DNA of 64,000 nt from an uncultured Bryobacterales bacterium (lineage in GTDB: Bacteria > Acidobacteriota > Terriglobia > Bryobacterales > UBA6623), in the NCBI GenBank assembly GCA_958295955.1, contig OY282420.1, forward strand, positions 648,236 through 712,235, read 5' to 3'. Both the position numbers and the translations under genes were made by a program. The first letter of the stretch is position 1, and every line of letters starts with the position of its first letter. The notes under the pieces were generated by a model, which ran no database searches, was not told the DNA's origin, and saw only the letters and a program-made list of their open reading frames with translations. This document shows, one piece after another, positions 33,988 to 43,455 of the stretch.

Positions 33988-36885
33988 ATGCGCGGCGCGC
34001 CCTTGCGGTCTGCGCCGTGTTTTCCGGAACCGTTTCCCTTGTCGCAGGACTACCTTGAAATTCGCGGCGCGCGGGTCCATAACCTCAAGAATATCGACGC
34101 GCGCCTGCCGCACAACCGCCTGATCGTGGTCACCGGCGTATCGGGCTCGGGCAAATCGTCGCTGGTATTCGACACGGTTTACGCCGAGGGGCGGCGGCGC
34201 TATGTCGAATCGCTCTCCGCCTACGCGCGGCAGTTCCTCGAGCGCATGGAAAAGCCCGACGTCGAGGCCATCGCCGGCATCGCGCCGCCCGTCGCCATCC
34301 GCCGCAAGAACGCGGCGCGGAATCCGCGCTCCACTGTGGCGACGACCGCGGAGATTTACGATTTTTTGCGCCTGCTGTTCGCCCGGGTCGGCAAGACGCA
34401 CTGCCCCGGCTGCGGCAAGCCGGTGTCGCGCGACACTCCCGGCGGCATTGCCGCGCAAATCCTCGCCCTGGAGGAAGGGTCGCGCTGGTACGCGCTGTTT
34501 CCCGTTGGCGCAGCGCTTTTGCCGGAGCGCGCGACGGAACCGAGCGGCGAGTTGAAAGAGCGCTTGGCCGAGTTGCGCTCGCGGGGCTACAACCGCCTTT
34601 TTCAGAACGGCGCCGTCTTCGAGTTCTCGACGCCCGAATCGTTGCTCGACATCGATTTCGGCAAGCCGTTCTTCGTCCTGGTCGACCGCCTGAAAGTCTC
34701 GTCGAACATGCGGGAACGGGTGGTCGATGCGGCGGAGATCGCCTTCCGCGAGAGCGGCGAGGTTCTTTTTGAGAGCGCCGCCGCCAAAAACTCCGCGCCG
34801 CCGCGCCGCCTGCGGTTCAGCGAGAAGTTCGAGTGCCGCGACTGCGGCATCGCCTGTCCGCAGCCCGAGCCGCGCCTGTTCAGCTTCAACTCGCCGTTCG
34901 GAGCGTGTCCGCGCTGTCAGGGCTTCGGCAATGCCGTCGATTACGACATGCGCCTCGTCATCCCCGACCGCCGCAAGACTCTGGCCGCGGGCGCGGTCGA
35001 GCCCTGGACCAAGCCCAGGCAGCGCGACTTTCAGAACAAGCTGCTGGCCGCGGCGCCCGCCGCCGGCGTCAGAGTCAACACGCCCTACGGCGACCTCGCG
35101 CCCGAGGAACGCGCCTTCGTCGAGTTTGGAGCGGACGGTTTCGGCGGCGTCAAGGGGTTCTTCGCCTGGCTGGAAACCAAGAAGCACAAGATGAGCGTCC
35201 GCCTGCTGCTGGCGCAGTACCGGGGTTATACGCTCTGTCCCGACTGCGGCGGCAGCAGGCTGCGCAGCGAGGCGCGCAACGTGCGCATCGCGGGCAAGAC
35301 GATCGCCGACGTCGCGGCGTTCTCGCTGGGGCGCGCCCTGGAGTTCTTCGACGCGCTCGAGCTGCAAGGCGAAGCCGTAAAAATCGGCAGCCGGCTTTTG
35401 CTCGATATCCGCCGCCGCCTGCAATTTCTCAACGACGTCGGCCTGGAGTACCTGACGCTCGACCGGCTCGCCTCGACCCTCTCCGGCGGCGAGGCGCAGC
35501 GCATCCAACTGGCGTCGTCGCTGGGGTCGCGGTTGGTCGGCGCGTGTTACGTTCTCGACGAGCCGTCGATCGGCTTGCACCCCCGCGATACCCGGCGCCT
35601 GATCGGAACCCTGCACGAGCTCAGAGACATCGGCAACACCATCCTCGTCGTAGAGCACGATCCCGACATCATGCGCGCGGCGGACCACATTCTCGACCTC
35701 GGCCCCGCGGCCGGCGAAAAGGGCGGCCAAGTCGTTTTCAACGGAACGGCCCCGCAAATTCTCGCCGACCGGCAGTCGCTGACCGGAAAATATCTGAGCG
35801 CGCGCAAGAAGATTCCGGTTCCGGCCGGCCGCCGCAAGCCCCGCGGCGCGCTGCGCTTCGAGGGCGCCGACAAGCACAACCTGCAGAACCTGGATGTCTC
35901 CCTGCCTCTCGGGGTCTTCACCGTCGTTACGGGAGTTTCCGGCTCGGGCAAATCGACGCTGGTCAACGAGATCGTCCGCAAGGGACTGGAGTGCGTTCTC
36001 AAGCCGGACGGCGCAGAGCGGCGCCTGCCCTGCCGCGGCATCGCGGGCTTCGGCAAGATCGACGACGTCGTATGCGTCGATCAATCGCCTATCGGCCGCT
36101 CGCCGCGCTCGAACCCGGTGACCTATGTCAAGGCGTTCGACGCCGTGCGCGAGCTGTTCGCATCGACGAGCGAAGCCGGCCGACGCGGCTACCCTCCGGG
36201 ATATTTCTCGTTCAACGTGCCCGGCGGCCGCTGCGAGACCTGCCAGGGAGACGGCTCGGTTACCGTTGAAATGCAGTTCCTGTCGGATGTCGAACTGGTC
36301 TGCGAGGACTGCAAAGGCAAGCGTTATCGACCCGAGATTCTGGAAATCCAATACCGAGGAAAAAACATACACGACGTGCTGCGGCTGACCGTGGACGAGG
36401 CGCTGCGCTTCTTCGCCGATCACAAGGGCATCCGCGGCAAGCTGGCGCCGCTCGCCCGGGTCGGACTGGGTTACCTGCGGCTCGGGCAGTCGGCGACGAC
36501 TCTTTCCGGCGGCGAGGCGCAGCGCGTGAAGCTGGCCGCCCATATCGGGCAGTCCGTCTCTCCGGCGCGCGCCGGAGCGGGGCGCAAGACCGCTGCGCGG
36601 CGCAGCAAGACCGCCTTATACTTGTTCGATGAACCGACGACGGGGCTGCACTTCGAAGACATCGCGAAGCTGCTGGAAGCCTTCGAGCGTCTGCTCGACA
36701 AGGGCGGAACGGTGCTGGTGATCGAGCACAATCTGGACGTCATCAAGTCGGCCGACTGGGTCATCGATCTCGGCCCCGAGGGCGGCGCGGGCGGCGGCGC
36801 GATCGTGGCCGAGGGTCCGCCGGAAGCCGTCGCCGCGGCGGAAAATTCCCATACCGGAAAGTTCCTCAAGGCGGTGCTGGCGTGA
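33988..36885 (+). CDS. uvrA: Excinuclease ABC subunit A
   Basis: DNA damage recognition ATPase of nucleotide excision repair. Two ABC modules are seen: Walker A GVSGSGKSS near 50 and GVSGSGKST near 655, with LSGGEAQRI and LSGGEAQRV signatures. Zinc-binding CxxC pairs are visible (CPGCG, CRDCG with CPRCQG, and CETCQG with CEDCKG). With ATG 33988 the protein has 965 residues; TTG 34039 would give the usual 948, starting SQDYLEIRGA. A TATACT at 33962-33967 suits transcription just upstream. No LexA-type box was noticed. A four-base overlap couples it to the heptaheme cytochrome gene. Confidence 0.95.
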   Translation: MRGAPLRSAPCFPEPFPLSQDYLEIRGARVHNLKNIDARLPHNRLIVVTGVSGSGKSSLVFDTVYAEGRRRYVESLSAYARQFLERMEKPDVEAIAGIAPPVAIRRKNAARNPRSTVATTAEIYDFLRLLFARVGKTHCPGCGKPVSRDTPGGIAAQILALEEGSRWYALFPVGAALLPERATEPSGELKERLAELRSRGYNRLFQNGAVFEFSTPESLLDIDFGKPFFVLVDRLKVSSNMRERVVDAAEIAFRESGEVLFESAAAKNSAPPRRLRFSEKFECRDCGIACPQPEPRLFSFNSPFGACPRCQGFGNAVDYDMRLVIPDRRKTLAAGAVEPWTKPRQRDFQNKLLAAAPAAGVRVNTPYGDLAPEERAFVEFGADGFGGVKGFFAWLETKKHKMSVRLLLAQYRGYTLCPDCGGSRLRSEARNVRIAGKTIADVAAFSLGRALEFFDALELQGEAVKIGSRLLLDIRRRLQFLNDVGLEYLTLDRLASTLSGGEAQRIQLASSLGSRLVGACYVLDEPSIGLHPRDTRRLIGTLHELRDIGNTILVVEHDPDIMRAADHILDLGPAAGEKGGQVVFNGTAPQILADRQSLTGKYLSARKKIPVPAGRRKPRGALRFEGADKHNLQNLDVSLPLGVFTVVTGVSGSGKSTLVNEIVRKGLECVLKPDGAERRLPCRGIAGFGKIDDVVCVDQSPIGRSPRSNPVTYVKAFDAVRELFASTSEAGRRGYPPGYFSFNVPGGRCETCQGDGSVTVEMQFLSDVELVCEDCKGKRYRPEILEIQYRGKNIHDVLRLTVDEALRFFADHKGIRGKLAPLARVGLGYLRLGQSATTLSGGEAQRVKLAAHIGQSVSPARAGAGRKTAARRSKTALYLFDEPTTGLHFEDIAKLLEAFERLLDKGGTVLVIEHNLDVIKSADWVIDLGPEGGAGGGAIVAEGPPEAVAAAENSHTGKFLKAVLA

Positions 36886-37568
36886 GATGCGTTTTCTCGG
36901 CCCGAGCGGGCGTGCTTGCCGCCTGCCTGGTTTTGGCGGCGGGCCGCGCGGACGGACAGGAGCGGGGCGCTCGGGAGTGGCGGTTCCCGCACGGAATCCA
37001 TTTGGACCAAGGGCTTGCCTGCACGAACTGCCACGCGGCTGCCGCGTCGAGCAGGAGCGCGGAAGACCGTTTGCTGCCGGCGGCGGAGATGTGCGCGTTC
37101 TGCCACAGCGGACAAATCGCCGCGGAGATCGACCTCGCCCCGCTGGAAGCCCGGCAGCCGCCCGCGCGCAGCTACCGCTTCGACCACCGCCTGCACCTCG
37201 AGTTGGGCAATGCCGCGGCGCGCATCGCCGCCGCCATCGACTCCGGCGAATACATGGGGCGCGCGGGCGGCATCCGGCAATTCCTCGATTCGGCGGACAG
37301 TTGCGCCGCCTGCCACCGCGGCCTGCACGAGAGCGCGGCCGTAACGGGCGATGCCCACATGCCGCGCATGGCCGACTGCATCGTCTGCCACAGCGAAATC
37401 GACAACCCGTTCACTTGTCCCGACTGCCACCATGAGGGCGTCGACCTGCTGCCCGCCGACCACACCCGGACGTTCATCGACCTGCACTCGACCGGCAAGC
37501 TGCAACTCGACAAACAGACCTGCCTACCCTGCCACGGACGCAATTTCGCCTGCATGGGCTGCCACTGA
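36882..37568 (+). CDS. Periplasmic heptaheme cytochrome c (228 aa)
   Basis: Starts at GTG 36882, overlapping the uvrA stop by 4 bp. A signal peptide of ~25 residues is followed by seven CxxCH heme sites: CTNCH, CAFCH, CAACH, CIVCH, CPDCH, CLPCH and CMGCH. Extra His residues (RFPHGIH, RFDHRLHLE) are likely distal ligands, as in cytochrome c3/c7-type proteins. It probably carries electrons in the periplasm. The partner enzyme is not evident; the di-heme peroxidase lies 3 kb upstream. Coupling to uvrA is odd and probably not functional. Confidence 0.88.
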   Translation: MRCVFSARAGVLAACLVLAAGRADGQERGAREWRFPHGIHLDQGLACTNCHAAAASSRSAEDRLLPAAEMCAFCHSGQIAAEIDLAPLEARQPPARSYRFDHRLHLELGNAAARIAAAIDSGEYMGRAGGIRQFLDSADSCAACHRGLHESAAVTGDAHMPRMADCIVCHSEIDNPFTCPDCHHEGVDLLPADHTRTFIDLHSTGKLQLDKQTCLPCHGRNFACMGCH

Positions 37569-37659
37569 CCCCGCGCCCGGCGGTGTTGCATGGGCACGCG
37601 GCATGTTGTAGGGTAGAATCCGTTTCTTGCTCCATGCCGTTCCACGGCAAGGAATTGGA

Positions 37660-40600
37660 ATGCCTGTGCCCGGAACGCCCATCCCCGAAATGCCCGAGCC
37701 GGAAAAGCCTGCGCCGGAAAAACGCGCAGCCCCGGAACAGCGCGTGGCCGTGATTTCTTGCGGGCAGCCAGCCAATGAGAGCGAAATCAAGGCCATCAAG
37801 CGCTTGAAAAGCGGCCTGCTGTCCGACCCGGACGGCGGCGCATGGGCATTGCTGACGAACCTGTCGTTCTCCGCAACGGACAGGTTCCAGTCCGACGAGA
37901 TCGACATCGTGGCCGTCGGTCCGCCGGGCGCGCGGGTCATCGAGGTCAAGCACTGGACCGCGCAGTATATGAAAGACCACACAGACCTGGTCGATCGCGA
38001 GGCCGAAAAGATCACATCCAAGGCGAAGAAGATCGGGGCGAAGCTGCGCAAAATTCTCTCGCAACAGCTTTACGTGGAGGGCGTATTTCTGCTCACCGAG
38101 ACGCCGGCCAGGGTCAGGGACGTTGCTGGCAACAAATACCGCGGCGTCGCCGTTTGCGCTTTGGCCGATTGGAAGGCCGCCATGCACTTCGAGACTCCGG
38201 CCGGGCTGTCCGCGGAACAGGTCAAAAGGCTCGCCCATGCGCTGAAGCCCAGAAGCGTCGTTCCTCCCGACGGGTCGCTGCGGCGGTTCGGCGACTATAC
38301 CGACCTCAAGCTGCAAACGCCCAGGGAAAGCCGTTTTCACCGCATCTACAAGGGACGGCATGCTTCCAGAGACGAGCGGGTGCGGCTGCATCTTTACGAC
38401 TTGTCTGCGGGCGGAAAAAGCTCGGATGCGAACGCCCGCCGGGAAGAATACGATGTTTTGCATCGGCTGCAGGAGCACCGCTGGGCGCCGCGGATTCTGG
38501 ATTCCTGGCAACCCGCGCCGGGATACGCAGGCGAGATGTCGTTCTTCACCGTCGCCGAGCCCGCCGCGCCTTCGATTCGAGAGCGCGCCGCGTCCGACGA
38601 AACCTGGGATACGGCGGCGCGGCTGCGCTTCGCCCGCGCCGCTCTCCGCGCGCTCGCCGAAATGCACGCCGCGGCGGCGGACGGCAAACCCCTGCTGCAC
38701 CGCAACCTCACCCCGGAAGTCATTCGCGTACGGCACGAAGGGAGCGACGATATCCCCGTCCTGGACTCTCCGCTGTTGACATCCGGCAGCGCGGCGGCCG
38801 CCGGCGCCGCCAAAAAACAAAACGAGACGGCTGCTCCCGAAGTGCTCGAACAAGATCTGAGCGCGGCGGCTTGCCCCTCGGACGTTTATTCCCTTTGCCT
38901 GTCGCTGCGCGTCCTGTTCCGCGGGCGGCAGGACGAAAACAGCGTCGAAGCCCTGAAAACGCTCGATCTCGGCGCGGCTCGGGAACCCAAGGCCCGCGCC
39001 AGGCTCAAGGATTTGGAAACGTCCTTCGCCAAGCTGCTCGGCGAGGAATTGCCGCAACCGCCACCGCCCTCCGCCCGTTTCTGGAGTGAAGGGCAAACCG
39101 TGCCTTTCTCAGAGCGTGATTACCGCATCGTGGATCGTCCCCGAGCGGACGACTCCGGGGCGCTGTTCAAGGTCGTCGAAGTCGGCCGCTCCGGGGACGA
39201 TCTCGGCACGTACGCCGCCAGGGTCGAGTACGAGCCGGACGCCGGCCGGCGGGTCGTCGAATCCTGCAATCTGGCGCGCTTGCATCCCGCGCAGCACGAG
39301 GCGCTTGCGCCGGTCGTCGGTGCTGCTCCGCAATGGCGCGGCAACACATTCACCGCGCTCATGGAGTGGGTTGACGGCTCTCCGCTTCAGGAATACGTCG
39401 GCGCTTTTTCGCGGGAGGACGATGCCTTGGCGCTGCGCTGGCTGCGGACGCTGTGCGAGGCGCTGCAGGCGCTCCACCGCAACGGCCTGTCGCACGGCGG
39501 CGTCAGCCCGCTCAGCGTGATCGTTGCCAACAACGATAATCCCGTTCTGACCGGCTGCCATGCGGTGCGCAAGCTCGGCGCAACCGTAACCGACGACGGC
39601 ATTTACTACCCGCCGCGCGGTTCGGAAGGCCGCAAGGCGGCGCCCGCGGACGACATCTACGCCCTGGCGGCTTCTTTCTTTCACGCGGTCTTCGACCGGG
39701 AGCCGTTCCTCTACGGCGGCGCGCAAACCAGGGATCGCGGGCTGAATTGGGAAGGGCTGGAAGACGCGAACCCCGTGCTGCGCGATTTCCTGGAGAAAGC
39801 GGCGCACCCCGACCCGCAACACCGCTTCGCCTCGGCCGAGCAGGCGCTCGCCGCGCTGGGTGAGGACGAGCAGACCGAAAGCGCCGCGAGAAGCGAGCAG
39901 GAAGTCGAACGGCTGAGCCTGCTGCTGCAATCCTACCCGGGGTCGCGTTGGGGCAACCGCGAGACGCGCGGCCTCGACAGCGAGTTCGCCGAAGATACCT
40001 ACGTCGAAACCAATATCGAACAGGCGTTGTTCGACGGGATTCGCGGGCGGCGCATCCGGCTGGCGGTTCTTTGCGGCAACGCGGGCGACGGCAAAACGGC
40101 GCTCTTGCAGCGTCTCGCCGAACGGCTCGGAATCGGCAAACAGGATTCCTCGCAGCGCATCCTCGAAGGAAAGCCGACCGGCGGCCCGGTCGTACGCATG
40201 AACCTCGACGGCTCGGCGGCGTGGCAGGGCCGCACAGCCGACGAGTTGCTGAACGAGTTTCTGGAGCCATTTCAGAACGGCCCGCCCGGCGAAGACATTG
40301 CTCATCTGTTGGCGGTCAACGACGGCCGCCTGCTGGAGTGGATCGAAAACGACGACGAGGAAACGCCGCTGAAGGAAGCGCTCGCATCCCTGCTCGACGG
40401 CGAAGCGGCGGACCCCGATTCGCACATCCGCTTCGTGAGCCTCAACGAACGCTCGCTCGTGGGCAACATCCCGCCGGACGGCAAGGCGATCGAGACGGAC
40501 TTTCCGGAGCGGCTGCTTGATCAGTTGTACGGCGGGGAAGAGCACTGGCGCCCTTGCGGCCAATGCTCGGCGCAAGAGCGCTGCGAGGTTTTCAGGGCGG

Positions 40601-41646
40601 CGCAGGTTTTCGGCCCGGCCGGACTCCCCGGCGCGGCGTCCGCGGCGATTCGCTCCCGCGCCCGCCAGCGTCTGTTCGAAGCGCTGCAGGCGGTCCATCT
40701 GCGCGGCGAGACGCACATCACGGTGCGCGAGTTGCGCGCCGCTCTGATTTACATCCTGTTCGGCATGCACTCCTGCCGCGATTACCACGACGGCACCGGA
40801 GATGCCCGCCCCTATTGGGACCGCGCCTTCGACCCCGAATCGCCGGGGCGGCAAGGCGAGGCGCTGCGCGACTTGGTGCGCTTCGACCCGGCGCTCGAAG
40901 CGCATCCGCACCTCGACCGCCGCCTGCAAAGCGGGCCGCCCGCGAACGGAAAGGAAACGCTGCCGGGACGCGAGGGAGAATCCCTGGGCTCGGCGCGGCG
41001 GCGGGCCTGGTTCGAATGGACGGAGCCGCAAATCAAGGCCGCTGGCGGCGAAAAGGACGCCCTCGACCTTGCCGGAGGACGGCATCTGAGCGATTTCCGC
41101 GAACTTCCCTTCGCCTCAGCGGAGAAGCGCACGGACACTTGCACGCGTCTGTGCCGGGGCATCTCGCGCCTGGAAGATCTGCCGCCCCAGGCGCTCGACC
41201 GCGAGGGCGTTGCGCTGCGCATCGCGCCGCGGACGCCCACCGAAACGGCGTTCTGGGTCGAAAAGCCGTTCGATCACTTCCGGCTCGAAGCCGACCTGCC
41301 TCCGTCGGCGGAGGGGATCGACCGCCTGCACCGCCGCGCCTCGCTAATCTACAGATACCGCGGCGGCAACGAAGAACGGCTGACGCTCGGCGCCGATCTT
41401 TTCCATTCGCTGCTGGAGTCGGCCGACGGCTACCGACTGGGCGACGTTTCGACCAACGATACGTTCGCCCGCCTCGCCATCTTCGTGCAGCGCCTGGCGC
41501 GCGAGGACGACCGCGAAATGTTCGCCTGGAACCCCATGCAGGACGAAGCGATTTACCGCGTGGCGATCGATGGCAGCGAACATGACGGGGAACATCCCAA
41601 ACAGCGGGTCATCGCCCGCCCCGTCGGGAAGGGAGACAAGCGATGA
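37660..41646 (+). CDS. NERD nuclease - double pseudokinase - P-loop ATPase fusion, putative defence protein (1328 aa)
   Basis: ATG 37660 follows AAGGAATTGG; a TTG 11 codons upstream is possible. Residues ~38-180 form a NERD domain with the nuclease signature intact (Asp82 in DEIDIV, Glu95-x-Lys97 in VIEVKHW). Two kinase-like domains follow: ~205-390, where the HRD loop reads HRNLTPEVI and DFG is lost, and ~480-740, where HRD reads SHGGVSPLSV and DFG is lost, so both look catalytically dead. A P-loop ATPase begins near 780 (YVETNIEQALF, Walker A CGNAGDGKT at ~804-812), with a CGQCSAQERC cluster near 966. NERD-kinase proteins occur as PglW in BREX-type systems; the ATPase part recalls DptF. It overlaps the next gene by 4 bp. 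Function is inferred as sensing and ATP-driven regulation of phage restriction. Confidence 0.75.
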   Translation: MPVPGTPIPEMPEPEKPAPEKRAAPEQRVAVISCGQPANESEIKAIKRLKSGLLSDPDGGAWALLTNLSFSATDRFQSDEIDIVAVGPPGARVIEVKHWTAQYMKDHTDLVDREAEKITSKAKKIGAKLRKILSQQLYVEGVFLLTETPARVRDVAGNKYRGVAVCALADWKAAMHFETPAGLSAEQVKRLAHALKPRSVVPPDGSLRRFGDYTDLKLQTPRESRFHRIYKGRHASRDERVRLHLYDLSAGGKSSDANARREEYDVLHRLQEHRWAPRILDSWQPAPGYAGEMSFFTVAEPAAPSIRERAASDETWDTAARLRFARAALRALAEMHAAAADGKPLLHRNLTPEVIRVRHEGSDDIPVLDSPLLTSGSAAAAGAAKKQNETAAPEVLEQDLSAAACPSDVYSLCLSLRVLFRGRQDENSVEALKTLDLGAAREPKARARLKDLETSFAKLLGEELPQPPPPSARFWSEGQTVPFSERDYRIVDRPRADDSGALFKVVEVGRSGDDLGTYAARVEYEPDAGRRVVESCNLARLHPAQHEALAPVVGAAPQWRGNTFTALMEWVDGSPLQEYVGAFSREDDALALRWLRTLCEALQALHRNGLSHGGVSPLSVIVANNDNPVLTGCHAVRKLGATVTDDGIYYPPRGSEGRKAAPADDIYALAASFFHAVFDREPFLYGGAQTRDRGLNWEGLEDANPVLRDFLEKAAHPDPQHRFASAEQALAALGEDEQTESAARSEQEVERLSLLLQSYPGSRWGNRETRGLDSEFAEDTYVETNIEQALFDGIRGRRIRLAVLCGNAGDGKTALLQRLAERLGIGKQDSSQRILEGKPTGGPVVRMNLDGSAAWQGRTADELLNEFLEPFQNGPPGEDIAHLLAVNDGRLLEWIENDDEETPLKEALASLLDGEAADPDSHIRFVSLNERSLVGNIPPDGKAIETDFPERLLDQLYGGEEHWRPCGQCSAQERCEVFRAAQVFGPAGLPGAASAAIRSRARQRLFEALQAVHLRGETHITVRELRAALIYILFGMHSCRDYHDGTGDARPYWDRAFDPESPGRQGEALRDLVRFDPALEAHPHLDRRLQSGPPANGKETLPGREGESLGSARRRAWFEWTEPQIKAAGGEKDALDLAGGRHLSDFRELPFASAEKRTDTCTRLCRGISRLEDLPPQALDREGVALRIAPRTPTETAFWVEKPFDHFRLEADLPPSAEGIDRLHRRASLIYRYRGGNEERLTLGADLFHSLLESADGYRLGDVSTNDTFARLAIFVQRLAREDDREMFAWNPMQDEAIYRVAIDGSEHDGEHPKQRVIARPVGKGDKR

Positions 41647-43454
41647 GCGCCGCACGGGCCATCGTCGAGGAAGTCCTTGCTCCCGGAATGGCCAAGGATA
41701 TCTGGTCGGGCAACTACGAAAAGGCGCTGCCGATCTCATTGCATGCTTTCGATCTCACCGCCGTATTGCCGGCGGTATTCTACATGTTCCGTTTCGGGCA
41801 TCGCCGGGGAAGGGGTGCATTTCTCGAAACTTTCGGCCCCACCGAGGGAACGCCGAGGCAGCGCAAGCGGGAGACGACCGTCGAGCGCGTCGCGGGCAGG
41901 CTCGCCGCGGATGAGAATTTCGACGGGTTCGGCGGCGCGGTCGAACAAGCCGTTCTCGGCGACCTGCTGCTGTGCTTCTGTCTGGAGAACGTCAGGCATT
42001 TGCCGGGCAGAAGGGAACAGGTGCAGCGCGCGGCACCAGCTCATTACATGGCAAGTTGGCTGGATCTGCCTGATAAAGTGGCGCACTTACGCCAAGTCCC
42101 CGAAATGCTCGTTTCCATGTTGGCCGATCAAGAAGGAGAATTCATCGAACCGGAGTTCTCGGGGCGCACCTGGTTTCCCGTCGGCAAAAACCATGAGCAC
42201 AACGTGCTGCTGCGCGCCTTCCGCCAAGGCGTTGAACGCCGCGGGGAGGTGAGCAGTCTGGCTGCGGACTGCTTCGACGAAAGCAACCGTTCCGTCGGCC
42301 TGGATCAGATCCTCATGATTCGCTTGGCGCAGCAACTGGAATCGGCCCCGCAGAAACTGCGGGGAGAAGGCGGAAGCCGCATCTCCAATCAACGCCCCAT
42401 CTCGGCGCTTGCGGCAAGACATTTCTCCGAGGACATCCGCCGTTTCGTCCGCGCCTACGCAGGAGTCATCCCCCGGCGCGCCTTCGTGGAAATGCTTGAA
42501 CCGTGCATTGCAGTTGGCATGACAGCGATCTTCGCCGGCACGGTCGATGTTCTGTTCGACTGGTCGGAGAACGGGAAAGTCCTTCCTCAAAACAAACAGT
42601 CGCCGGCGCGCCTGTTCGTGGACTGTTCCAACGGCGCGGACCGCCGCTTACGGTCGTGCGCCGAACAATCACTGGACGACTTCATGCGGCGCGCCGCGCG
42701 TCTTCCCGTCGTTCTGATGACGCTTCGATTGCTAGATCACAAAGCGCGCTACGACCGCAAGATCAAAAAGCTCGATATTCCGACACACCCCGATGCCGCG
42801 AAATGGCTCGATCTGCTGGGCGACCTGCTTCACGAGCGGCGCCCCGAGGCGGACCCCATGCATTACGACATGGAAAGCAAAGCGCAGGAGTTGGCCGAGA
42901 AGCTGGAAGAAGATTATCCCGAAGCCGCTGCTATCTTGCACAGCGAAGACAGCGAACCCAACCCGTTTCGGCGCCTCGCTGAGGCGTTGGTGTCCGTAAT
43001 GAATAGAGATACAGCGTATAGGAACTTGATTGCCATGATCGATTCAATTCTTCTCATCGATCGTCCGAACGGGATCGCCGCGAAAAGAAAAACCAGCCGC
43101 AAAGACGCCGCGACGGGAACGCGCAGGCAGAGGGAAGTCCGCTCGCTCGTTTTCACCGATTCCGTTCTGGACTACCTCGTGCATTTGCATTTGCTGAAAC
43201 CCAACAGCAAGACCGGCGTCCGGCCGCTTTCGCTGCGGGAGTTCATCCGCGTTATACGCGAACGCTACGGTTTCTGCGTGGATACGGCGCCGCCGGGAAT
43301 GGCGATCGCCGGCGATCTGCTGCAAGCGAACCGCGCGGTACTGGAGCGTCGCCTGCGCGATTTGGGGCTGCTCCAGGGCGTCAACGACGCCGAGGCGATG
43401 AAGCGCTTGCGCCCGCGTTTCGAGCCTTCCGCGGAAACCGCGGGGGAAGATTGA
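41643..43454 (+). CDS. Uncharacterised protein, middle gene of putative defence operon (603 aa)
   Basis: No family recognised with certainty. Its ATG overlaps the stop of the NERD-kinase-ATPase gene (ATGA) and its stop is 1 bp before the next ATG, so the three proteins are made in fixed proportion and probably form a complex. It is largely alpha-helical, has no signal peptide or membrane segment, and no nuclease, methylase or Walker motif. The C-terminal 100 residues (VFTDSVLDYLVHLHLL, PLSLREFIRVIRERYGFCVD) look like a winged-helix-type region. By position it corresponds to DptG in DptF-DptG-DptH restriction modules; this is an analogy from gene order, not a confirmed match. Confidence 0.7.
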   Translation: MSAARAIVEEVLAPGMAKDIWSGNYEKALPISLHAFDLTAVLPAVFYMFRFGHRRGRGAFLETFGPTEGTPRQRKRETTVERVAGRLAADENFDGFGGAVEQAVLGDLLLCFCLENVRHLPGRREQVQRAAPAHYMASWLDLPDKVAHLRQVPEMLVSMLADQEGEFIEPEFSGRTWFPVGKNHEHNVLLRAFRQGVERRGEVSSLAADCFDESNRSVGLDQILMIRLAQQLESAPQKLRGEGGSRISNQRPISALAARHFSEDIRRFVRAYAGVIPRRAFVEMLEPCIAVGMTAIFAGTVDVLFDWSENGKVLPQNKQSPARLFVDCSNGADRRLRSCAEQSLDDFMRRAARLPVVLMTLRLLDHKARYDRKIKKLDIPTHPDAAKWLDLLGDLLHERRPEADPMHYDMESKAQELAEKLEEDYPEAAAILHSEDSEPNPFRRLAEALVSVMNRDTAYRNLIAMIDSILLIDRPNGIAAKRKTSRKDAATGTRRQREVRSLVFTDSVLDYLVHLHLLKPNSKTGVRPLSLREFIRVIRERYGFCVDTAPPGMAIAGDLLQANRAVLERRLRDLGLLQGVNDAEAMKRLRPRFEPSAETAGED

Positions 43455-43455
43455 T

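Noticed and set aside
33967-36543. 858-codon open frame on the minus strand
   Set aside because: Antisense shadow of uvrA.
37590-37619. TTGCAT...TAGAAT as promoter of the defence operon
   Set aside because: The spacer would be 22 bp; the TAGAAT alone is too weak to list as a feature.
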